This document shows positions 45,413-54,834 of a stretch of 64,000 bases of DNA, piece by piece. Source of the stretch: Aquimarina latercula DSM 2041 (GTDB lineage Bacteria; Bacteroidota; Bacteroidia; Flavobacteriales; Flavobacteriaceae); contig NZ_KE387185.1 of the NCBI RefSeq assembly GCF_000430645.1, positions 717,780 through 781,779 of the forward strand, written 5' to 3'. Within the stretch, counting starts at the first letter, position 1. The number at the start of each line of letters is the position of its first letter. Position numbers and translations under genes: made by a program. The notes beneath the pieces are model-generated. The model was not told where the DNA came from. It did not search any database and saw nothing but the letters and a program-made list of their open reading frames with translations.

Positions 45413-46405
45413 CCCTTTATAAGCATTTAAATCATATAATTTCTTTAGTGTAAACTCATTTTGCTTGCAACTGGGAACCAGCTTATTGTTAGTAAGTCGT
45501 TCTGCCAGGTATTCTTGTTCAAATTGACCCGGCGTAGGTATAAAAAAGGCTTTTTTCTTTAATTTAGCAAGATCCATTACGGTTGTATATCCTGATCTGG
45601 AAATTATGATGTTACTACTGTTAATAGTGTTTTCTAAGGCTATTCCGGTAAGGTAATTATGTATGGTGATATTGTTTTTAATATAGGTCTCTTGATTTTC
45701 TTCAATAATACCTCTTACAAAAACTATTTTTTTATCACTACGTTCAAATTCCTGAAACAGTTTTTCTTCTAACATGGTACGTTGCGGTTCCGGCCCAGAT
45801 AATAGTACCATAATATCATATTTCTTAGGTAAATTTTGATAATTAAATCTACTTAAAGGGCCTAGGTAAGTAACAGGAATGTTACTGTGTTTTGGATGAC
45901 CAAGTTCTCCACTTAAACTTGGATCATCCGCCATATCAGGAACCCAACAAACATCAAATTTCTTAATATATTTATTATGGATTTTTGTACTAATGGAGGT
46001 TGTTTTACCACTTAGAACCGTAAGCTGATGGGTAATAAATACAGATGGTAGGCTTTTATATCTAACTCCCATTCTATTATCGGATATAATACCATAAAAA
46101 TCATCAGATTCTACAATACGTTTAGTCGCTTTTTTTTCGGCTGTAATTGCGTGTGCAATTTTCGGGCTATTAAGCAACATCTTTAGTTTAAAATTACTAG
46201 CTTTTTTAGAATATTCTATATTATAAGAAGGAATCTCTTCTGTTCTTAATTCTGGAAACTCTTTTCTTAATAAAGCTAGTGCTGCTCCATCAGAGGCTAT
46301 AACAGGCTCGAAACCTTCGTGAATTAAGGCATGAATTATCGGAATACAGCGGGTTGCATGACCTAAACCCCAATTAAGGGGTGCTACAAGTACTTTTTTA
46401 CTCAA
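45350..46405 (-). CDS. MurG-like (GT28/GT-B) glycosyltransferase
   Basis: A 351-residue GT-B protein. The N-terminal motif VLVAPLNWGLGHATRCIPII carries the G-x-G-H loop of this family, with EFPELRTEEIPSYN following. The C-terminal nucleotide-sugar domain has LLSGPEPQRTMLEEKL, ISRSGYTTVMDLA and FIPTPGQFEQEYLAERL. Acceptor and sugar are unknown. Its 3' end overlaps phoR by 63 bases on the opposite strand. Confidence 0.85.
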   Translation of the reverse strand: MSKKVLVAPLNWGLGHATRCIPIIHALIHEGFEPVIASDGAALALLRKEFPELRTEEIPSYNIEYSKKASNFKLKMLLNSPKIAHAITAEKKATKRIVESDDFYGIISDNRMGVRYKSLPSVFITHQLTVLSGKTTSISTKIHNKYIKKFDVCWVPDMADDPSLSGELGHPKHSNIPVTYLGPLSRFNYQNLPKKYDIMVLLSGPEPQRTMLEEKLFQEFERSDKKIVFVRGIIEENQETYIKNNITIHNYLTGIALENTINSSNIIISRSGYTTVMDLAKLKKKAFFIPTPGQFEQEYLAERLTNNKLVPSCKQNEFTLKKLYDLNAYKGLSSFSTDIDYRELFHFFQSK

Positions 46406-46712
46406 AATCTAAGGTTTTGTAAGTTAATCATTCAAAAATTGCTAGTGCTATTTTAAAATTAATAGTATTCTTCTAAGTATATATTTCCTTAATTTTACCA
46501 AAAAATTATGTTTAGGTTAGTGCAATAATCTTTTCATAATATTAAAGATGTATAAAAAGGGTGAAATCAACAATACAATAGCGTAATGGATGTATTGTAT
46601 ATGTTTTTAGGTAGTTAGGATTGATTCTTTTTAATGAAGAAAAAGAAATCAAGACTTATATGTAACATAAAACAAGTTAAATAGTCAAATACATATAGAA
46701 GAAGATAAACAG
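46406..46712. other. Divergent intergenic region
   Basis: 307 bases between the leftward glycosyltransferase gene and trmB. It is AT-rich. I see no gene, strong hairpin or clear TAnnTTTG box. Confidence 0.3.
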
Positions 46713-47387
46713 GTGGGAAGTAAGAATAAATTAAAAAGGTTTAATGAGAATAGGAGTTTTCAGAATGTAGTGGAGCCTACAAGAGAGGAAGTACTTAGTA
46801 ATTCTCTGGGATTTAAAGGGAAATGGAGAGAGAAGTTTTTCAAAAACGAAAACCCGATTATATTAGAACTAGGATGTGGTAAAGGAGAGTATACTGTTGG
46901 ATTAGCAGAAAAATATCCTGATAAAAATTTTATTGGAATAGATATAAAAGGTGCTCGGTTTTGGAGAGGAGCCAAAACAGCTATTGAGAAAGAGATGAAC
47001 AATGTTGCTTTTATTCGAACTCAGATAGAATTGGTGGATCATATTTTTGATACAGGAGAGATTGATGAGATTTGGATAACTTTTCCTGATCCACAGATTA
47101 AATACAAGCGTACAAAACATCGAATGACCAATCATGATTTTTTACAACGCTATAAAAAAATTCTTAAAGAAGATGGAATAATGCATCTTAAAACTGATAG
47201 TGAATTTATGCATGGGTATACGCTAGGATTATTACACGGAGAAGGTCATGAAGTGTTGTATGCTAACCATAATGTATATCATCAAGAAGGATCTCCAGAA
47301 GCAGTAACTTCCATTCAAACTTTTTATGAAAAACAATATTTGGAAGAAAATAAACCTATAACTTACATTCAGTTTAAAATTACCTAA
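46713..47387 (+). CDS. trmB: tRNA (guanine-N7)-methyltransferase
   Basis: A 224-residue SAM-dependent enzyme that methylates G46 of tRNA. It starts at GTG (MGSKNKLKRFNENRSF is the usual Bacteroidota start). SAM motif I is LELGCGKGEYTVGLA, then NFIGIDIKGARFW, and the signature FPDPQIKYKRTKHRM that fits TrmB. Length is normal. The LysE-type gene follows after 13 bases. Confidence 0.93.
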   Translation: MGSKNKLKRFNENRSFQNVVEPTREEVLSNSLGFKGKWREKFFKNENPIILELGCGKGEYTVGLAEKYPDKNFIGIDIKGARFWRGAKTAIEKEMNNVAFIRTQIELVDHIFDTGEIDEIWITFPDPQIKYKRTKHRMTNHDFLQRYKKILKEDGIMHLKTDSEFMHGYTLGLLHGEGHEVLYANHNVYHQEGSPEAVTSIQTFYEKQYLEENKPITYIQFKIT

Positions 47388-47400
47388 TTGCGTCATCGAT

Positions 47401-48036
47401 TTGGAAACTACTAAACTCTTTCTCGTTACTTTTTTTGCATCCCTGGTGGGGGTTATTCCTCCAGGATTAATTAACATGACTGTAGCCAAGACATGTTTAG
47501 AAAGAGGTAAGAAAAATGGTATCTTAGTGGCAATCGGTGCTTCTGCGGTGGTTTTTATACAAGCTTTACTAGCTATTTTACTCGCAAAATATATATTTTT
47601 TAATCCTTATGTAAAAAATATGTTACTCAGAACAGGAGCAGTAATATTTTTCTTAATGGCTATTTATTTTTTTGTAAAAGCAAAACAAAGAAGAACCAAG
47701 ATTAAAGTATATAAACATGCGGGTTCGCGTAGTCTTTTTAAAGGAATGATGATGTCTCTTGTAAATGTGTTACCAATACCCTATTTCTGTACTATAGCAG
47801 CAGCAATGAGTGTAAGTGGAAAGATACAATATGATGCATTGAGAATCGTAGCTTTTGGGATTGCGGCGGGAACAGGAACTTTTGTAACCTTATATTTCTA
47901 TGTGCTTTCTTTTCTTAAAATAGAAAAGAAGACAGCTTCTATAACTAAGTATTCTAATTATTTTATGGGAATACTAATGTTGGTTTTGGTTATGCTAACT
48001 TTAGCTAGAATAATTTATACTTGGGATGAAGGATAA
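47401..48036 (+). CDS. LysE-family amino-acid exporter
   Basis: A 211-residue membrane protein with five to six helices. The family signature VGVIPPGLINMTVAKTCLERG is at about 17-37. LysE/RhtB proteins export amino acids. No ATG is available upstream; TTG at 47401 gives METTKLFLVTFF, which leads straight into the first helix. It overlaps the next gene by 11 bases. Confidence 0.82.
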   Translation: METTKLFLVTFFASLVGVIPPGLINMTVAKTCLERGKKNGILVAIGASAVVFIQALLAILLAKYIFFNPYVKNMLLRTGAVIFFLMAIYFFVKAKQRRTKIKVYKHAGSRSLFKGMMMSLVNVLPIPYFCTIAAAMSVSGKIQYDALRIVAFGIAAGTGTFVTLYFYVLSFLKIEKKTASITKYSNYFMGILMLVLVMLTLARIIYTWDEG

Positions 48037-48358
48037 GAATGATAATTTTTTTGATAGAGTTTACGAAGTAGCAAAACTAATTCCTTATGGAAGAGTAACT
48101 TCCTATGGTGCTATTGCAAAATATCTTGGAGCAGCAAGAAGTGCGAGAATGGTGGGTTGGGCTATGAATGCTTCTGGTAAACAAGAAGATGTACCAGCGC
48201 ATAGAGTGGTAAATAGAAAAGGAATTTTAACTGGAAAGCATCATTTTGATGGAACAAACTTAATGCAACAGTTATTAGAAAATGAAGGTGTTGAAGTAAT
48301 TGATAATCAAATACAGAATTTTGAAAAATTATTTTGGGATCCTATGGAAGAATTATAA
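48026..48358 (+). CDS. Alkyltransferase-like (MGMT family) protein lacking the active Cys
   Basis: A 110-residue protein with the helix-turn-helix and binding-pocket region of O6-alkylguanine-DNA alkyltransferases (IPYGRVTSYGAIAKYLG, ARSARMVGWAMNAS). The active-site PCHR is VPAHRVVNRKG, with Ala58 in place of the acceptor Cys, as in alkyltransferase-like (ATL) proteins that recognise O6-alkylguanine and hand it to nucleotide excision repair. It is translationally coupled to the LysE gene by an 11-base overlap. Confidence 0.88.
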   Translation: MKDKNDNFFDRVYEVAKLIPYGRVTSYGAIAKYLGAARSARMVGWAMNASGKQEDVPAHRVVNRKGILTGKHHFDGTNLMQQLLENEGVEVIDNQIQNFEKLFWDPMEEL

Positions 48359-48380
48359 ATTTCGTACTACTTCCTATTTC

Positions 48381-49211
48381 TTAAATAAAAACTCCTAAAC
48401 CAACAGAAAACGTAGAAAAACCAATACCACCAATTCGTAGGTATTCATATCCTCCATTAAATTTAAATTGGTTGATATGATAGTTAAGCAATGCATTGAA
48501 CTTATCCGAAGAGCGCGTATTAATTAAAGATTGGTTATAATTTAGTTCTATACTTAGTGGTTTTGCAAAAAAGTATTCTGCTCCGATAGCATAGGTAAAT
48601 CCTAATTCCTCTACATCTCCCGCAATATAGGTAGCACCCATACCCCAATAGGCATTAAATTTTTCTGTACGAACTCTATGATATTTTGCTAGAAATGTAA
48701 ATGTAGCAAGAGAATTATCTCCAAAAAAAGTATTGTTCTCCCATAATTGCAGGTAATCCGCTTCAATACTAACTCTCTTTAAAAATCTAAAATCCGCATT
48801 GATATGATTACCATATAGTTCATTGTTTTCAGCGACAAATCGATTGGTTAAGGTAATTCTAGAAAGGTTAGTGTCTCCATCCCAATTATATGCATAGTTT
48901 CCTCTATTAGAGCTGTGATAAGGATATTTAGTAATAAATGCATTACTAGCAAGATGTTCTTTTTCTGTAGGACTTTCAATTAAACCATAATAGGTTGCGT
49001 ATAACCCCATTTCTATAAAAACCATAGCTAATCCACCCCAAAGAGAATTATCTTCATAAGAGGAACTGGACGATGTTCTAGATCTAGAAGATGATGAGTA
49101 ATAGTTGCTACTTTTGTTCAATCCTTTTTCTGCTTTTTCTAGTTTTCCTTGACCAAAGGAATGGAATGAAATGATGATGCATAGTAATGAGAAAAAAAGT
49201 GTTCGTTTCAT
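48381..49211 (-). CDS. Putative outer-membrane beta-barrel protein
   Basis: A 276-residue protein with a signal peptide (1-21, SFGQ), then a Ser-rich stretch (about 34-52) and alternating amphipathic strands typical of a small barrel (NHINADFRFL, VSIEADYLQLW, AYWGMGATYIAGD, LSIELNYNQSL). It ends VGLGVFI. I do not recognise a specific family. It lies alone, convergent with the ATL gene and divergent from mrp. Confidence 0.65.
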   Translation of the reverse strand: MKRTLFFSLLCIIISFHSFGQGKLEKAEKGLNKSSNYYSSSSRSRTSSSSSYEDNSLWGGLAMVFIEMGLYATYYGLIESPTEKEHLASNAFITKYPYHSSNRGNYAYNWDGDTNLSRITLTNRFVAENNELYGNHINADFRFLKRVSIEADYLQLWENNTFFGDNSLATFTFLAKYHRVRTEKFNAYWGMGATYIAGDVEELGFTYAIGAEYFFAKPLSIELNYNQSLINTRSSDKFNALLNYHINQFKFNGGYEYLRIGGIGFSTFSVGLGVFI

Positions 49212-49348
49212 AAATAATGATTGATTTAATCTAGAAATTCTAGTTTATCACAAATCATACCATTAAAGCATATAGGTATATTGTTACTCATGATATAGCC
49301 ATAGGAGATTCCAATGTTTATAGGTTTTAGAATCTTAACTTTTAGACC

Positions 49349-49356
49349 TATCTTTG
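49349..49356 (+). promoter_or_regulatory. -7 promoter box of mrp
   Basis: TATCTTTG matches TAnnTTTG. Its terminal TTG is in frame with mrp but belongs to the promoter, supporting the ATG at 49408. Confidence 0.65.
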
Positions 49357-49407
49357 CCTTCAGAATCATTCTATATTGATTCGTTTTTAGAAAAAGGAAA
49401 AATACAC

Positions 49408-50550
49408 ATGAAGTTAGAAAAATCAGAGATATTAAAAGCTTTGGAAACAATTACAGTTGCTGGAGAGGGAAAGAATATGGTGGAGAGCGGTGCCGTTAAA
49501 AATGTTATCACTTTTGGAGATGAAGTAATCGTTGATTTAGAATTATCTACTCCTGCATTGCATATTAAGAAAAGAGCAGAAGTTGATATTATGAAAGCTA
49601 TTCATGAAAAGGTATATGAAAAAGCTAAAATAAAAGTAAATATTAAAGTAGAAGCCCCCGCTCCTAAGCAATCAGAAAAAAATGTAATTAAAGGAAAAGC
49701 AATTCCTGGGATTAAAAACATAATTGCTGTTGCTTCTGGTAAAGGAGGTGTTGGTAAATCTACTGTGACTTCTAATTTGGCAGTAACCTTATCAAAAATG
49801 GGATTTAGCGTTGGGCTATTAGATGCAGATATCTATGGACCATCTGCTCCGATTATGTTCGATGTAGAAAGAGAGAGACCATTATCAGTAAAGGTTGGTG
49901 ATAAATCCAAAATGAAGCCTGTAGAGAATTACGGAGTAAAAATATTATCGATAGGATTTTTTACGCAACCCAATCAAGCCGTTGTTTGGAGAGGTCCAAT
50001 GGCAGCAAAAGCATTAAATCAGATGATTTTTGATGCCGCTTGGGGAGAATTAGATTTTCTATTGCTGGATTTACCTCCAGGAACAGGTGATATTCACTTA
50101 TCGATTATGCAATCTTTACCGATTACAGGAGCAGTAGTAGTTAGTACACCTCAGAATGTAGCACTTGCCGATGCTAGAAAAGGAGTAGCAATGTTTCAAC
50201 AAGAAAGTATTAGTGTACCTGTACTAGGTATTATAGAAAATATGGCATATTTTACTCCAGAAGAGCTTCCTAAGAATAAATATTATATCTTTGGTAAAGA
50301 AGGAGCTAAACATCTTGCAGAAGATATTGAGGTTCCGTTTTTAGGAGAAATACCCTTAGTACAAAGTATACGTGAGGCAGGAGATGTAGGTCGACCTGCA
50401 GCATTGCAAACAGCAACTCCTATAGAAAAGGCTTTCGAAGAATTAACAAGAAATGTTGTTCAGGAAGTTGTGGATAGAAATGAAAACCTTCCACCAACAG
50501 AGGCGATAAAAATAACAACAATGGCAGGGTGTTCTGCAGTAAAAAAATAG
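49408..50550 (+). CDS. mrp: Mrp/NBP35-type Fe-S cluster carrier ATPase
   Basis: 380 residues. An N-terminal MIP18-like (DUF59) domain (about 1-85, ALETITV, VKNVITFGDEVIVDLEL) is followed by a ParA-like ATPase domain with deviant Walker A SGKGGVGKSTV (about 110-120), LLDADIYGPSAP and DLPPGTGDIHLS. The CxxC pair usual for Mrp is not seen. One Cys remains in a TMAGCSAVKK tail. It would load Fe-S clusters onto apoproteins. ATG at 49408 is chosen because the upstream in-frame TTG is part of the -7 box. A NifU-like gene follows after 3 bases. Confidence 0.9.
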   Translation: MKLEKSEILKALETITVAGEGKNMVESGAVKNVITFGDEVIVDLELSTPALHIKKRAEVDIMKAIHEKVYEKAKIKVNIKVEAPAPKQSEKNVIKGKAIPGIKNIIAVASGKGGVGKSTVTSNLAVTLSKMGFSVGLLDADIYGPSAPIMFDVERERPLSVKVGDKSKMKPVENYGVKILSIGFFTQPNQAVVWRGPMAAKALNQMIFDAAWGELDFLLLDLPPGTGDIHLSIMQSLPITGAVVVSTPQNVALADARKGVAMFQQESISVPVLGIIENMAYFTPEELPKNKYYIFGKEGAKHLAEDIEVPFLGEIPLVQSIREAGDVGRPAALQTATPIEKAFEELTRNVVQEVVDRNENLPPTEAIKITTMAGCSAVKK

Positions 50551-50553
50551 AAA

Positions 50554-50793
50554 ATGACATCTGAAGAATTAAAGATTAATGTAGAGAAAGCACTAGATGA
50601 AATTCGTCCTTTTTTAGAAAGTGATGGAGGTAATATTTCATTAGTAGGTATTGAAGATGATAAAAGAGTCAAAGTTCAGTTGGAAGGAGCTTGTGTTGGT
50701 TGTAGTGTAAATCAAATGACTTTAAAATCAGGAGTTGAGATGACTATCAAAAAATATGCTCCTCAAATCGAGGAAGTTGTAAACATCGAATAA
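50554..50793 (+). CDS. NifU-like C-terminal domain protein (Fe-S scaffold)
   Basis: A 79-residue protein consisting of a NifU C-terminal domain with RPFLESDGGNISL and the cluster-binding Cys47-x-x-Cys50 (GACVGCSVN). Such Nfu-type proteins hold and deliver 4Fe-4S clusters. The adjacent mrp makes a plausible scaffold/carrier pair. A 19-bp-stem terminator follows. Confidence 0.93.
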   Translation: MTSEELKINVEKALDEIRPFLESDGGNISLVGIEDDKRVKVQLEGACVGCSVNQMTLKSGVEMTIKKYAPQIEEVVNIE

Positions 50794-50815
50794 AGGTAGA
50801 TGTAATAAATTTTAT

Positions 50816-50862
50816 AAGTATATGCTCAAGAAAAATAGTTTTCTTGAGCATATACTTTTTAG
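50816..50862 (+). terminator. Terminator after the NifU-like gene
   Basis: A perfect 19-bp stem (50816-50834 with 50839-50857) around the loop ATAG, with a T tail. Confidence 0.9.
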
Positions 50863-50894
50863 TTTCAATTCTAAAAACCTAAAGAAGGATAGTA

Positions 50895-51449
50895 ATGAAA
50901 AAATTAGTTTATCTACAGATCATTAGTTTTGGGTTAATTTTTTTAATTACAAGTTGTAGATCAAAAACTACAGAACGTATCGATATAACAAATACGTTAT
51001 TAGGAAATGATACGCATTTAGTAGTCGAAAAGACTAATAAAAGTACTACTCATAGAGGTATTATAACAAATTCTAATTACGGTACTACTCATAGTTATAG
51101 TTATAAGTTTACCGTTAATAATGGAGATGTTAATTGGAATGGAGGAACAGCAGAGCCCAAAAATCTTCTTTTTTGTAAAGATTCTACATATATTCATTAT
51201 CTAAAAGAAAAATATATCTCTATAAAATCTAAAGATTCAGCTGGTAATATAGTAGAAAAAGATGGTTATTATGAGGTTCAAGACGTGTTCGAAGTTCATG
51301 TAGATAAGCGTTATTTTTTCAAATTCTTTGGAGATGAATATTGGATAGAAATCCCATTAGAAAGCTATAATCTTAAAAAAGGATCGTGCACAGAATACAC
51401 GGTCCCAAATGACAATGAATTAACAATACCTAATACCTCAATAGACTAA
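50895..51449 (+). CDS. Hypothetical lipoprotein
   Basis: 184 residues. Signal peptide and lipobox LITSC (Cys21). No domain is recognised; short T/N-rich segments (NKSTTHRGIITNSNYG) are followed by alternating strands (YFFKFFGDEYWIEIPL). It is convergent, 3 bases apart, with the acyltransferase gene. Confidence 0.65.
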   Translation: MKKLVYLQIISFGLIFLITSCRSKTTERIDITNTLLGNDTHLVVEKTNKSTTHRGIITNSNYGTTHSYSYKFTVNNGDVNWNGGTAEPKNLLFCKDSTYIHYLKEKYISIKSKDSAGNIVEKDGYYEVQDVFEVHVDKRYFFKFFGDEYWIEIPLESYNLKKGSCTEYTVPNDNELTIPNTSID

Positions 51450-51452
51450 TGA

Positions 51453-52574
51453 TTATCTTTTTTTTAGTCCAAAAAGTGTTTGTAGCAAAGGAATCTTCAA
51501 TATTAGGAAGTGATAGATTATCCAACTTCCTAAAAAAGTTCCTAATACCATTACAATAAATTTTGGGAGTATATTCCATTCTAAATTCATTAAATAATAC
51601 CCAATTATAATCGTGATTGTTTGATGCAGAATATAAAAAGGATATACTGCTCTATTGCAATAAGATAGAGTTTCACTCTTTCTATTTAAATACTTTGCAG
51701 CATAACCAAATAACACTAATATCCAAGACCATAAATTAGTTACTTTAACCAACGCTTCAGTAAAGTGAATAAGAAAACTGTCTTTTCCTTGTATCCATAT
51801 AAAAAGCTGAATGGAAAAGGCAATAATACCAATAACTAGTGCTTTAGATTTTATATTCTCGATCGATTGCCAGAATTCTTTACCAATAGCTATTAATATA
51901 AAACCAAATAAAAACAAGGTTATAGAGTTAATAAAATTGAACCAATCATCAATTAAGGCATGTGTAATATCAAAGAAAGGTTCTATTAAAGATTCTATTA
52001 GATATAATGGTATAATAAATAAATATAATCCATAGGGTTTTTGAATTTGTCGTCGTATCCAATTAATGAATCGTGATGGATTTCTCTTAATTCTTATAAA
52101 TAAAGGAGAAAGAATAATGGAGAATATTAATAGGTACGGTAAAAACCAAAGATGATGCCAGCTGATATTTCCTTCTGGATAAACTCCAATAAAAGCTTCT
52201 GTTGCTAGATAATAAAAATAAGATCCAGTAAATTGATTTGTAACCAATCTTTCGAAATAAATCTGAGGAGGTACTATTACCAGCATACCAAATATCAATG
52301 GAATACCAAGTCGTAAGCATCGCTCTAAGTTGAACTTTGATAAACTTCGTTTAGATAATGCGTAATAAGTTCCCATGCCTGATATGACAAATAGTATAGG
52401 TAAACGCCATTGATTTAAAAATAACATTGGCCAACGCATTCCTTCAGAAATTTCATTGTTTTTAATATGCCATCCCCAAGGAACAAAAAACATCCCAACG
52501 TGATAAAAAATTAGTAAACCAAATACAATAACTCGTAACCAATCTAGGTCACAACGACGAATATTTTTGTCCAT
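51453..52574 (-). CDS. Acyltransferase family 3 membrane protein
   Basis: 373 residues with about ten membrane helices. The N-terminus RRCDLDWLRVIVFGLLIFYH holds the family's Arg/His motif, and LFVISGMGTYYAL and GIPLIFGMLVIVPPQIYFERL follow, typical of acyltransferase_3 proteins that acylate surface sugars or glucans. Substrate unknown. Confidence 0.85.
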   Translation of the reverse strand: MDKNIRRCDLDWLRVIVFGLLIFYHVGMFFVPWGWHIKNNEISEGMRWPMLFLNQWRLPILFVISGMGTYYALSKRSLSKFNLERCLRLGIPLIFGMLVIVPPQIYFERLVTNQFTGSYFYYLATEAFIGVYPEGNISWHHLWFLPYLLIFSIILSPLFIRIKRNPSRFINWIRRQIQKPYGLYLFIIPLYLIESLIEPFFDITHALIDDWFNFINSITLFLFGFILIAIGKEFWQSIENIKSKALVIGIIAFSIQLFIWIQGKDSFLIHFTEALVKVTNLWSWILVLFGYAAKYLNRKSETLSYCNRAVYPFYILHQTITIIIGYYLMNLEWNILPKFIVMVLGTFLGSWIIYHFLILKIPLLQTLFGLKKR

Positions 52575-52683
52575 ATCTTTTGAAAAATTTGTTTTTCCAA
52601 AAGTGAAATATTTCTTTTCTAATTGGATTGAAAATTAATCGAATTACGTGCAGAATTGTAATTTTAGACATTTTATTCTACGG

Positions 52684-53862
52684 TCAAGTAGCTTTTTTTA
52701 GTGTAACAAATGCTTTAGGAGACATAGCTACATGTTTTTTGAAAGAATTGTAGAACGTTGATTTTGAGTTAAATCCAACAGAATTTCCTATAGCTTCTAT
52801 AGTTAAGTGACTGTAATTAGGGTCTGTTAAACGTAATTTGGATGTTTCAATTCTGTACTGATTAATAAAATCATTAAAATTAAGTCCAGTAGATGTATTG
52901 ATGACCTGGGATATGTAATTAGAGCTTGAATTTAACTCTTCTGAAAGTTTTTTTAAAGAGGCAGAACTTTGTAGATAAAATTTATCCTTTTCTACAAATT
53001 CTTTGATTTCCTCTATGGAGATTTTCTGATCTTTAAAACTAGAAGTTTCGTATTTATCAGCAATCCATGTGTTTTCAAAAAACCTAGATTCGGACACCAT
53101 AATTAAGGCAATTATAATAACCGTAAAATTTACAAAAACAGTTATGTAGTGATCTCCCGAATCATCTTCATAATTCAAATAAATTGAAAAAATTATAATA
53201 AAAACGATCAGAAATGAAATAACTAGATTACGAGTAAAGGAGTATTTATTATGAATTGTTTTTCGACTAAGACTTGTGTTTTGTTTTCGTAAATAAAAGT
53301 AAAGGATTCTAAATGATAACAAGATGTATATAGTAAAGCTTGCTAGTATTAGCCATCTAAACTCATCTTTGATCAAAAGGTAACTATAGTCTATGTTGTC
53401 GGGGACGGACGCTGTTTTTAATTTTGGAAAATATGCGTTGAGATAGGCATTGAGTTTAATCGAATCAGGTTGAAGATAGTATTGCAGCTGAGAAATACCA
53501 TACAAAATAGCAGGAATTAGATGCAATCCACTATGTTTTAATGCGATCCTTTTTCGCTTTAATAAGGTATAAACAAATAGATATATGCTTGGCCCTAGAA
53601 TAAGTACTAGAGGCTCACTAGAATCATTAAACCCAATGGTATATTTCATTAAACCGGTATAACATAAAAAGTTATCCAGTGTAATAGTGCCTTGTATAAT
53701 AAGGAATAGTGCAAGAAACCGAAATGCGATGTTTTTTTTATAGCTTCGTAAAAGAATTACAAAACTCAACAGGAAACCTATAGTGATTCCTAAAAACATG
53801 ATATAGGAAAAAACGTCGTGCCGAACTGGAATCTGATCGAGTATTTCGTTTAAATTCTGCAT
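52684..53862 (-). CDS. AraC-family regulator with N-terminal membrane domain
   Basis: 392 residues. Seven hydrophobic helices (about 18-255) are followed by a C-terminal AraC HTH pair (about 285-390: LSEELNSSSNYISQVIN, TIEAIGNSVGFNSKSTFYNSFKKHVAMSP). Such 7TM-AraC proteins are common in Flavobacteriia and presumably sense membrane or extracellular signals. It lies 11 bases downstream of the metallophosphoesterase gene, so they may be co-transcribed. Confidence 0.9.
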   Translation of the reverse strand: MQNLNEILDQIPVRHDVFSYIMFLGITIGFLLSFVILLRSYKKNIAFRFLALFLIIQGTITLDNFLCYTGLMKYTIGFNDSSEPLVLILGPSIYLFVYTLLKRKRIALKHSGLHLIPAILYGISQLQYYLQPDSIKLNAYLNAYFPKLKTASVPDNIDYSYLLIKDEFRWLILASFTIYILLSFRILYFYLRKQNTSLSRKTIHNKYSFTRNLVISFLIVFIIIFSIYLNYEDDSGDHYITVFVNFTVIIIALIMVSESRFFENTWIADKYETSSFKDQKISIEEIKEFVEKDKFYLQSSASLKKLSEELNSSSNYISQVINTSTGLNFNDFINQYRIETSKLRLTDPNYSHLTIEAIGNSVGFNSKSTFYNSFKKHVAMSPKAFVTLKKAT

Positions 53863-53873
53863 TATTAACTATG

Positions 53874-54770
53874 TTATTCTGTAATAAAATCAGTTAATTT
53901 TTGAGGTCCTTCCAGTGGAACTCTAATTATTTTTAGAGAGCCATCTTCTGTAGTAGCAATTTGCCATTTTATTAAGGTGATACAACCGTTTTCTATTTCG
54001 ATTCCAGTAATTGATCTTGGATGTACACAACTACCATCATTAAATAGGGCTAATTCGCCCGCTTCAGGAAAACGAGGACGATGCGTATGACCAATAATAG
54101 TAAACTGATTTTTTTGATTAGCAATCCATTTCTTGATTCTTCGCTCTACCTTGATAGTTTCTTTATAATTTTTGGCAGGACTTGTAGGGTCTGCTATTCC
54201 TACTACTTGTAGAGGTTTCCATAAAAAACGAACCAAAAATCTATTAATTCTCCAACCTACATAATTCATGAAATCTGCTTGATGTCCGTGTAATAAAAAA
54301 ATCTCTTGATTGGATGTTGTGTGTTTTAATATAATAGCTTCTTGGAATATTATATCCGGAAAAAGTGGTGTTTCTTTATTAGTTTTTCGATCAAAATAAG
54401 AGCTTAAATATTTTTTTACATATTTTGGATCTCGATATACCATATCATGATTTCCCCAAATCATTTCTAGTCTATTTTCAAAAAAGAATTTCTGCAATAA
54501 CTCATAGACATTTTTATGAGCTCTAAGAATGATTTCGAAATTAAGATTTTCCCATAGTTCATCTCCATCTCCTAATTCGCAGTAGGTATATCCTTCATTA
54601 TAATAGTGCTTTAGTGCGTGAAAATAGATGTTTCTGTTATTAGCAAAGTCATCTGCAAAACTATTGTCGCCTCGATGACAATCGCTAAATAAGATGAACT
54701 TAGAACTGTCATCAAAAGAAATAACTTTTGCATTTTTATAAGCACGATCCAGACGGGATTGGGATGACAT
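53874..54770 (-). CDS. Metallophosphoesterase (calcineurin-like)
   Basis: 298 residues. All five metal motifs are visible: FSDCHRGD (about 28-35), LGDGDELWE, WGNHDMVY, LLHGHQ and GHTHRP. It hydrolyses a phosphoester, but the substrate is unknown. This arrangement resembles UDP-2,3-diacylglucosamine hydrolase-like or Ser/Thr phosphatase-like members. Confidence 0.88.
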   Translation of the reverse strand: MSSQSRLDRAYKNAKVISFDDSSKFILFSDCHRGDNSFADDFANNRNIYFHALKHYYNEGYTYCELGDGDELWENLNFEIILRAHKNVYELLQKFFFENRLEMIWGNHDMVYRDPKYVKKYLSSYFDRKTNKETPLFPDIIFQEAIILKHTTSNQEIFLLHGHQADFMNYVGWRINRFLVRFLWKPLQVVGIADPTSPAKNYKETIKVERRIKKWIANQKNQFTIIGHTHRPRFPEAGELALFNDGSCVHPRSITGIEIENGCITLIKWQIATTEDGSLKIIRVPLEGPQKLTDFITE

Positions 54771-54834
54771 ATACAGTACTTTTTGTATAAATATACAATA
54801 CTATATGTTTTTATGGGATACTATTTAATAAATA

